A stretch of 20,333 nucleotides of DNA from Bacteroidales bacterium GP4 (GTDB taxonomy: Bacteria > Bacteroidota > Bacteroidia > Bacteroidales > Muribaculaceae): assembly GCA_001701065.1 (NCBI GenBank), contig DAAL01000127.1, positions 1 to 20,333 of the forward strand. The letters are read 5' to 3'. The notes under the pieces are model-generated. The model was not told the origin of the DNA, did not search any database, and saw only the letters and a list, made by a program, of their open reading frames with translations. Positions 15,329-20,333 of this stretch are shown here, in pieces. Positions within the stretch are counted from its first letter, which is position 1, and each line of letters opens with the position of its first letter. The translations under genes were made by a program, and so were the position numbers.

Positions 15329-17920
15329 ATGCTGGAAGAAGACAGAATTTTAAAAATTGATATTGAAAAGGAGATGAAGTCCGCCTACATCGATTATTCG
15401 ATGTCGGTCATTGTGTCACGTGCGCTCCCTGATGTCAGGGACGGTTTGAAGCCTGTGCAGCGGCGTGTGCTTTTCGGTATGAACGAGATGGGCAATACCT
15501 CGGACCATCCCCACAAGAAGTCAGCTAACTGTGTGGGTGAGGTAATGGGTAAGTACCATCCCCACGGTGACTCATCCATTTACGGTACTGTAATCCGCAT
15601 GGCGCAGCCTTGGGCGTTACGTTATTGCCTTGTCGATTGCCACGGTAACTATGGTTCAGTCGATGGCGACGGTCCTGCGGCTATGCGTTATACCGAGGTG
15701 CGTCTGCAGCGTATAGGCGAAGAGATGTTGAGCGACATCGATTCCGATACCGTGGACTTTCAGCCTAACTACGACAATTCACGCCAGGAACCTACTGTGC
15801 TTCCCACAAGAATACCCAATCTTCTTGTAAACGGTACTTCCGGTATTGCGGTGGGTATGGCTACCAACATGCCTCCCCACAACCTTTCGGAGTCAATCAA
15901 TGCCACAGTGGCGTTAATCGACAATCCCGACCTTACCATTCCGGAACTTATGCACTATATAAAAGCTCCCGATTTCCCCACCGGAGGAACCATCTACGGT
16001 TATAATGGTGTGAAGGAAGCTTTTGAAACCGGTCGCGGCAGAATCCTTATACGTGCGAGAGCCGAGATTGAGACTCACTCTAACCACGAGGAAATCATCG
16101 TGACTGAAATCCCTTATAATGTAAATAAGGCGGAACTCATAAAATATATAGCCGAACTCGTCATCGACAAGAAGATAGACGGCATCGCCGACATCAACGA
16201 CGAGAGCGACTACAAGGGTATGCGCATCGTGATAAAGCTTAAGAGCGACGCTAATGCCAATGTGGTGCTTAACAAGCTCTACAAGCTTACCCAGATGCAG
16301 GCTTCGTTCAGTGTGAACAATGTGGCTATCGTGAACGGCCGTCCCAAGACTCTGAATCTGAAAGAGCTTATTCAGGCGTTTGTGGACCATCGTCATGAAG
16401 TGGTTATACGACGCACACGGTTTGAACTGCGCAAAGCTGAAGAACGTGCCCACATCCTTGAAGGATTGATTATCGCTTCACAGAATATTGATGAGGTTAT
16501 CCGTATTATCCGTGCTGCCGAATCAGTGGAAGAGGCGCGTGCCAATCTGGCAGAGCGGTTTGAACTTTCCGATGCGCAGACTGCGGCTATCGTGGAAATG
16601 CGTCTCCGCAACCTCGCCCGACTGGAACAGGATAAGCTTCATGTGCAGTACGAGGAGATTAAACAACTCATGGCTCGTCTTAATCTTATCCTCAGCGACG
16701 AGCATGAATGCCGTGAGTTGATGAAGTCGGAATTGATTGCCATACGCGACAAATACGGTGACAACCGCAAGACCGATATAGACTACACCGCCGGCGACTT
16801 TAACGCTGAAGACTTCTATGCCGATGATGACATGATTATAACCATCTCTCACATGGGCTACATCAAGCGCACTCCGCTCAGCGAATTCCGTGCGCAGAAC
16901 CGCGGCGGCGTAGGCGCGAAGGGGAGCGACACCCGTGAAGAGGACTTCATCGAGTACATTTACCCCGCTTCGATGCACAACTATATGCTGTTCTTCACCC
17001 GCAAGGGTCGGTGCTATTGGCTTAAGGTGTACGAACTTCCCGAAGGAGCTAAGAATGCCAAGGGAAGAGCTATACAGAATCTGCTCAATATCGAGCCTGA
17101 CGATGTGGTGAACGCAGTAATCCGTATCAATAAGCTTGATGATGAGGAATTTGTGACTTCACATAATCTTATATTCGCCACCAAGAAGGGTGTAATCAAG
17201 AAGACATCATTGAAAGCTTACTCCCGTCCGAGAGCCAATGGTGTCAACGCCATCATTATCCGTGAAGGCGACCAGCTTATCAGCGTGGCTCTCACTGACG
17301 GAAATTCCGAGATACTTCTCGCTAACCGCAACGGACGCGCCATCCGCTTCCACGAGGCTAAAGTGCGTGAGATGGGACGTGTGTCCACCGGTGTTAAGGG
17401 CATGACTCTTGACGATGATAATGATGAAGTCGTAGGCATGATATGCATGAACCTCGACACTCCCAATAACGTTATGGTAATATCGGAGAAAGGGTTCGGT
17501 AAACGTTCGTTGCTCGACGACTACCGCATCACTAACCGTGGCGGTAAAGGTGTGAAAACCATCAACGTTACTGAGAAGACAGGAAAACTGGTGGCTATTG
17601 ACAGCGTTACCGATGATAATGACTTGGTGATCATCAACAAATCAGGCATCACACTTCGCATAAAAGTGGCTGATATCCGAGTTCAAGGACGAGCTACTCA
17701 GGGCGTAAGGCTCATCAACCTCGAAAAACGCAATGACGAGATAGCATCAGTGTGCTGCGTGGACTCTGATCCGGAAGAAGAGATTGACGATGTGCTGTTG
17801 GCTGAATCGGAACAGGAATCTCTTCCCGTGGATGAAACTCCTGAAGTGGAGGATGTAGAGGAAGTGGACGATGACGAGATTTCCCCCGATGACTCCGAGT
17901 TGATTAATGAAGATGAATAA
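15329..17920 (+). CDS. gyrA: DNA gyrase subunit A
   Basis: GyrA forms the breakage-reunion half of the A2B2 gyrase that introduces negative supercoils. Length (863) is normal. The catalytic tyrosine is Y121 in [10 protein letters not shown]. The quinolone-determining region reads [12 protein letters not shown] (78-89): S82 (E. coli S83) is the susceptible residue, while the position of E. coli D87 is glycine (G86). Just after it, VDCHGN (102-107) replaces the common VDGQGN. The C-terminal beta-pinwheel (from about 505) begins with a GyrA-box of the form QNRGGVG (523-529); a second NRGGKG occurs in a later blade. The protein ends in a strongly acidic tail of about 50 residues. A secreted TPR gene follows after 34 bases with no terminator, so the two are probably co-transcribed. 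The GyrA rather than ParC assignment rests on the box and full pinwheel. Confidence 0.97.
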   Translation: MLEEDRILKIDIEKEMKSAYIDYSMSVIVSRALPDVRDGLKPVQRRVLFGMNEMGNTSDHPHKKSANCVGEVMGKYHPHGDSSIYGTVIRMAQPWALRYCLVDCHGNYGSVDGDGPAAMRYTEVRLQRIGEEMLSDIDSDTVDFQPNYDNSRQEPTVLPTRIPNLLVNGTSGIAVGMATNMPPHNLSESINATVALIDNPDLTIPELMHYIKAPDFPTGGTIYGYNGVKEAFETGRGRILIRARAEIETHSNHEEIIVTEIPYNVNKAELIKYIAELVIDKKIDGIADINDESDYKGMRIVIKLKSDANANVVLNKLYKLTQMQASFSVNNVAIVNGRPKTLNLKELIQAFVDHRHEVVIRRTRFELRKAEERAHILEGLIIASQNIDEVIRIIRAAESVEEARANLAERFELSDAQTAAIVEMRLRNLARLEQDKLHVQYEEIKQLMARLNLILSDEHECRELMKSELIAIRDKYGDNRKTDIDYTAGDFNAEDFYADDDMIITISHMGYIKRTPLSEFRAQNRGGVGAKGSDTREEDFIEYIYPASMHNYMLFFTRKGRCYWLKVYELPEGAKNAKGRAIQNLLNIEPDDVVNAVIRINKLDDEEFVTSHNLIFATKKGVIKKTSLKAYSRPRANGVNAIIIREGDQLISVALTDGNSEILLANRNGRAIRFHEAKVREMGRVSTGVKGMTLDDDNDEVVGMICMNLDTPNNVMVISEKGFGKRSLLDDYRITNRGGKGVKTINVTEKTGKLVAIDSVTDDNDLVIINKSGITLRIKVADIRVQGRATQGVRLINLEKRNDEIASVCCVDSDPEEEIDDVLLAESEQESLPVDETPEVEDVEEVDDDEISPDDSELINEDE

Positions 17921-17954
17921 AACTATAATTATTAACATAACCTAAATTATTAGT

Positions 17955-19211
17955 ATGAAAAAATTAGCAATCTTAGGATTTTGCCTTCTTGCCGTGGCAG
18001 GTAGCGCTTCCGCCCAGAAGAATCTTGTTAAGGAAGTGGAAGGTAAGGCAAAGGGTTTTAATGCCGACTATGCTGCGGCACGTAAAGCTCTCGCTCCCGC
18101 ATTGACTAATCCTGAAACCAAGGATGAGGCTCAGACTTGGTATGTTGCCGGAACCATTGAATTCGGCGAACATGACAACCTTTTCGGTCTCAAGCAGGTG
18201 GGAAAGGAAGCTGACGGTCCCACTATGGGTAATGACCTTATAAAAGGTTACGAGTACTTCATGGCAGCTTTCCCTCTTGACAGTGTGCCTGAAGTGGACA
18301 AGAACGGCAACCCGAAATTGAACAAAGACGGAAGTCCTAAGATTAAGATCAAATATTCTAAGGATATGGCTAAGAAGCTTGCCGCCCACCACAATGATTT
18401 CCTTAACGGCGGTCAGCTCCTTTGGGATGCCAAGGATTATGACGGAGCTTACAAAGCATGGTCTATCTACACTTCGCTTCCCTCCAATCCTTCTCTTGGC
18501 GAAGATGCTCCCAAGGCTCCTGCTGACTCTGTAATGGGACAGCTTTACTATTTCTCAGGTCTTGCTGCTTGGCAGGCTGAGAAGCTTCCCGAAGCTCTTG
18601 CCGCATTTGACAAAGCTATTGCTCTTGACTACAGTGATCCCGCGCTTTACGACTATGCTATCAGCGTTGCCGCTCAAAGCCAGGACAACGACAAGGTAGT
18701 GGAACTTGCCAATATCGCTAATAACAAATATGGCTCTACTACTTCCAAGTATCTTACTATCATCATCAATGACAAGATTAACAATGAGCAGTACGCTGAA
18801 GCTAAGTCTCTTCTTGAAAAAGCTATAGCTGTTTCTCCTGATAATCCTGAACTTTATGATGTGCTCGGTATTCTTTACCAGAATCAGAAAGATCTTGAAA
18901 ATGCACGTATCAACATCGCTAAGGCTGTGGAACTTGATCCCACCTATGCTAAAGGTAACCTCGACCTTGGACGTGTGATTTATGCTCAGGCTCTCGCTAT
19001 CGATGAAAGCGACGAAGTGAAGGGACTCAGCCAGGCTGATTACAATAAAGTACGTGCTGAAAAGATTGACCCCATGCTGAAAGAAGCCGCTCCTTATCTT
19101 GAAAAAGCTCTCAATGATGAGAACACCCAGAGCGATGCTCAGCGTTTGCTCCGTAGCCTTTACTACAGCTTGGGCGACGAAGAGAACCTTAAGCGTGTAG
19201 AAGCTTTGTAA
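17955..19211 (+). CDS. Secreted tetratricopeptide-repeat protein
   Basis: The 418-residue protein has a signal peptide (1-20, ending SASA before Q21) and is predicted to be periplasmic. Helical repeats fill most of the rest; clear TPR-type units lie at about 195-228, 263-296 and 297-330 (for example LYDVLGILYQNQKDLENARI). A lysine-rich insertion (114-133) contains the imperfect repeat KNGNPK/KDGSPK. There is no catalytic motif, so a scaffold or envelope-assembly role is the most that can be inferred. It starts 34 bases after gyrA and is followed by a strong terminator, so it probably rides on the gyrA transcript. The coding sequence favours T-ending codons (GCT, CTT) more than gyrA does, which could reflect high expression. 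Confidence 0.88.
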   Translation: MKKLAILGFCLLAVAGSASAQKNLVKEVEGKAKGFNADYAAARKALAPALTNPETKDEAQTWYVAGTIEFGEHDNLFGLKQVGKEADGPTMGNDLIKGYEYFMAAFPLDSVPEVDKNGNPKLNKDGSPKIKIKYSKDMAKKLAAHHNDFLNGGQLLWDAKDYDGAYKAWSIYTSLPSNPSLGEDAPKAPADSVMGQLYYFSGLAAWQAEKLPEALAAFDKAIALDYSDPALYDYAISVAAQSQDNDKVVELANIANNKYGSTTSKYLTIIINDKINNEQYAEAKSLLEKAIAVSPDNPELYDVLGILYQNQKDLENARINIAKAVELDPTYAKGNLDLGRVIYAQALAIDESDEVKGLSQADYNKVRAEKIDPMLKEAAPYLEKALNDENTQSDAQRLLRSLYYSLGDEENLKRVEAL

Positions 19212-19237
19212 TAAATATATGCAGTATTAATGTGATT

Positions 19238-19270
19238 AAGGAGGAATGCCCGCGGGTGTTCCTCCTTTTT
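19238..19270 (+). terminator. Terminator of the gyrA-TPR unit
   Basis: AAGGAGGAA (19238-19246) pairs with TTCCTCCTT (19259-19267); two wobble pairs and CC/GG extend the stem to a CGCG loop, and a run of five Ts follows (19266-19270). It lies 26 bases past the stop. Confidence 0.88.
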
Positions 19271-19271
19271 A

Positions 19272-19303
19272 TTTCATAGTGTGGAAATTAATTTTTATCT
19301 TTG
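19272..19303 (+). promoter_or_regulatory. Promoter of the DUF1599-DoxX unit
   Basis: TATCTTTG (19296-19303), with TTTC (19272-19275) exactly 20 bases before it, fits the Bacteroidota promoter with one mismatch in the -33 element. It lies directly after the preceding terminator. The longer reading frame opening with TTG at 19301 would begin inside the -7 box, so the ATG at 19340 must be the start. Confidence 0.72.
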
Positions 19304-19339
19304 CAATATATAATTAACCCTACAGAAAACTCCCTAAAG

Positions 19340-19882
19340 ATGGCTGATACTAATTCTCAATTTGATGTGGCGCTCTCTTCTTGTCGTGAAATATTTGTGA
19401 AAAAACTTAAAGATTACGGTGTGTCATGGCGCATTATGCGTCCGGAGTCGGTGACTGACCAGATTTTTATAAAAGCTAACCGTATTCGTTCGTTGGAGAC
19501 AAAGAAAGTGTCGAAAGTGGGCGAGGGGATTCTTCCCGAGTTCATGGCTATAGTCAATTATGGGATTATAGGGCTGATTCAGCTTCAACTCGGCTACAGT
19601 GACCGTGAGGATATTTCCATTGAGGAAGCTATTGCTCTTTATGACAGTTATGCCGCTTCATCCAAGGAACTCATGATAAAGAAAAACCATGACTATGACG
19701 AAGCATGGAGGAGCATGAGGGTGCATTCCTACACCGATATAATCCTACAGAAACTTCTGCGCACAAAACAGATAGAGGATAACAACGGCGCGACTCTGAT
19801 ATCGGAGGGCGTGGATGCCAACTATCAGGACATGATAAACTATTCAGTATTCGCTATAATCAAACTCACTGAATCAAAATGA
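19340..19882 (+). CDS. DUF1599 protein (nucleotide modification associated domain 1)
   Basis: The 180-residue protein belongs to DUF1599, an all-helical family proposed to act in nucleotide metabolism, although no reaction is established that I know of. The protein is an internal duplication. Residues 15-82 and 107-176 share the pattern DY-x3-W-R-x-M-R, TD-x-I, an R-x-R/RTK stretch, EG and (I/M)-(V/I)-NY: KDYGVSWRIMR with HDYDEAWRSMR, and AIVNYGIIG with DMINYSVFA. The start at 19340 is chosen because the promoter -7 box ends at 19303, which excludes the upstream TTG. The stop overlaps the ATG of the next gene (ATGA, 19879-19882), indicating translational coupling. In Bacteroidales this pair commonly stands before tpiA, which would be the next gene outside the window. 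Confidence 0.88.
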   Translation: MADTNSQFDVALSSCREIFVKKLKDYGVSWRIMRPESVTDQIFIKANRIRSLETKKVSKVGEGILPEFMAIVNYGIIGLIQLQLGYSDREDISIEEAIALYDSYAASSKELMIKKNHDYDEAWRSMRVHSYTDIILQKLLRTKQIEDNNGATLISEGVDANYQDMINYSVFAIIKLTESK

Positions 19883-20333
19883 AAGGTTTCTTTGAGCGTC
19901 ACTTGCGGTTGATTATATGGATATGCCGTATAATTGTAGGCGGCACATTTGTCGTTTCCGGTCTCGCCAAGGCTATTGACCCGTGGGGATTCATCTACAA
20001 AATCGAGCAGTATCTTGTGGCTTGGAATGTCGATGTGTCATTTCCCTTGATTGTGGGTGTGGCATTGATGATGTCGGGCATCGAGTTCCTGCTTGGCGTG
20101 CTCGTCTTTGCCGGCTGTTACAGGCGCACTGCCGTTTGGGCGGTCACCGCTATCATGCTCGGAATGCTGCCGCTCACATTGTACATAGCCATAGCCAATC
20201 CTGTCACTGACTGTGGATGCTTCGGCGATTTTATTGTGATTTCCAATACAGCCACATTCCTTAAGAATGTGGTGCTGATGATGCTCCTTGTGCTGTTGCT
20301 GTGCGGCAACAGGAAGGTCGACGGATTGTTTAC
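19879..20333 (+). CDS. DoxX/MauE-like membrane protein, 3' part cut by the window end
   Basis: The reading frame is open from ATG 19879 to the window end (151 codons seen). It begins inside the ATGA overlap with the DUF1599 stop. Four hydrophobic segments are visible, at about 12-30, 55-79, 85-107 and 127-142, giving a small inner-membrane bundle. The loop motif DCGCFGD (111-117) is characteristic of the MauE/DoxX-like branch, in which the cysteine pair is thought to take part in thiol redox chemistry. Bacteroidota members are fused to, or followed by, further soluble domains, but that part is not in the window. Specific function is unknown; its operon with DUF1599 is conserved in related bacteria according to my memory of those genomes. 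Confidence 0.85.
   Translation, partial: MKGFFERHLRLIIWICRIIVGGTFVVSGLAKAIDPWGFIYKIEQYLVAWNVDVSFPLIVGVALMMSGIEFLLGVLVFAGCYRRTAVWAVTAIMLGMLPLTLYIAIANPVTDCGCFGDFIVISNTATFLKNVVLMMLLVLLLCGNRKVDGLF

Noticed and set aside
19301..19339. N-terminal extension of the DUF1599 protein
   Set aside because: The TTG codon is part of the -7 box TATCTTTG, so it lies upstream of the expected transcript.

Overview
The window looks like chromosomal DNA of a gut-type Bacteroidota (order Bacteroidales; Muribaculaceae is my best guess, but the family is not proven). The evidence is as follows. Starts lack Shine-Dalgarno sequences. Five genes are preceded by the Bacteroidota -7 element TAnnTTTG, three of them as the identical TATCTTTG. 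The protein set is also typical: a secreted GH127 arabinofuranosidase, a periplasmic-TPR histidine kinase, a ClpC with a UVR-like linker, and a DUF1599-DoxX gene pair that in this order commonly precedes tpiA. Base composition is moderate and even, and I see no insertion sequence, phage gene, CRISPR array or integration site.

Layout. The window opens in the 3' end of a tRNA with a strong terminator (1-63). A CDF metal-efflux gene follows on the minus strand (77-982). A 521-base gap comes next, holding no convincing gene but possible coding debris. Then comes a minus-strand pair, a SpoU/TrmH RNA methyltransferase followed by radA (3655-1504). Divergent from it is an SLC45/SUT-like sugar transporter of the MFS (3786-5162), then a small minus-strand predicted lipoprotein (5257-5769). 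A second gap (5770-6157) carries a degenerate 18-base periodic repeat and the htpG terminator.

The chaperone htpG (minus, 6158-8209) is divergent from a TPR sensor-kinase gene (8474-9976), and a stand-alone GH127 gene follows (10147-12498). clpC (minus, 12577-15096) converges on GH127 and diverges from gyrA (15329-17920). gyrA is followed after 34 bases by a secreted TPR protein (17955-19211). A DUF1599 gene (19340-19882) overlaps, by ATGA, a DoxX/MauE-like membrane protein that is cut by the window end (19879-20333).

How the genes relate. Most are single-gene or two-gene units: RNA modification with DNA repair (SpoU methyltransferase and RadA), proteostasis (HtpG, ClpC), topology (GyrA) and envelope or nutrient functions (MFS, GH127, TPR proteins). 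I do not see an undescribed multi-gene system. The best leads are a near-consensus sigma-54 promoter in front of clpC, a sensor kinase whose usual phosphoacceptor histidine is replaced by threonine while its ATP-binding motifs are intact, an internal duplication in the DUF1599 protein, and the 18-base repeat next to htpG.
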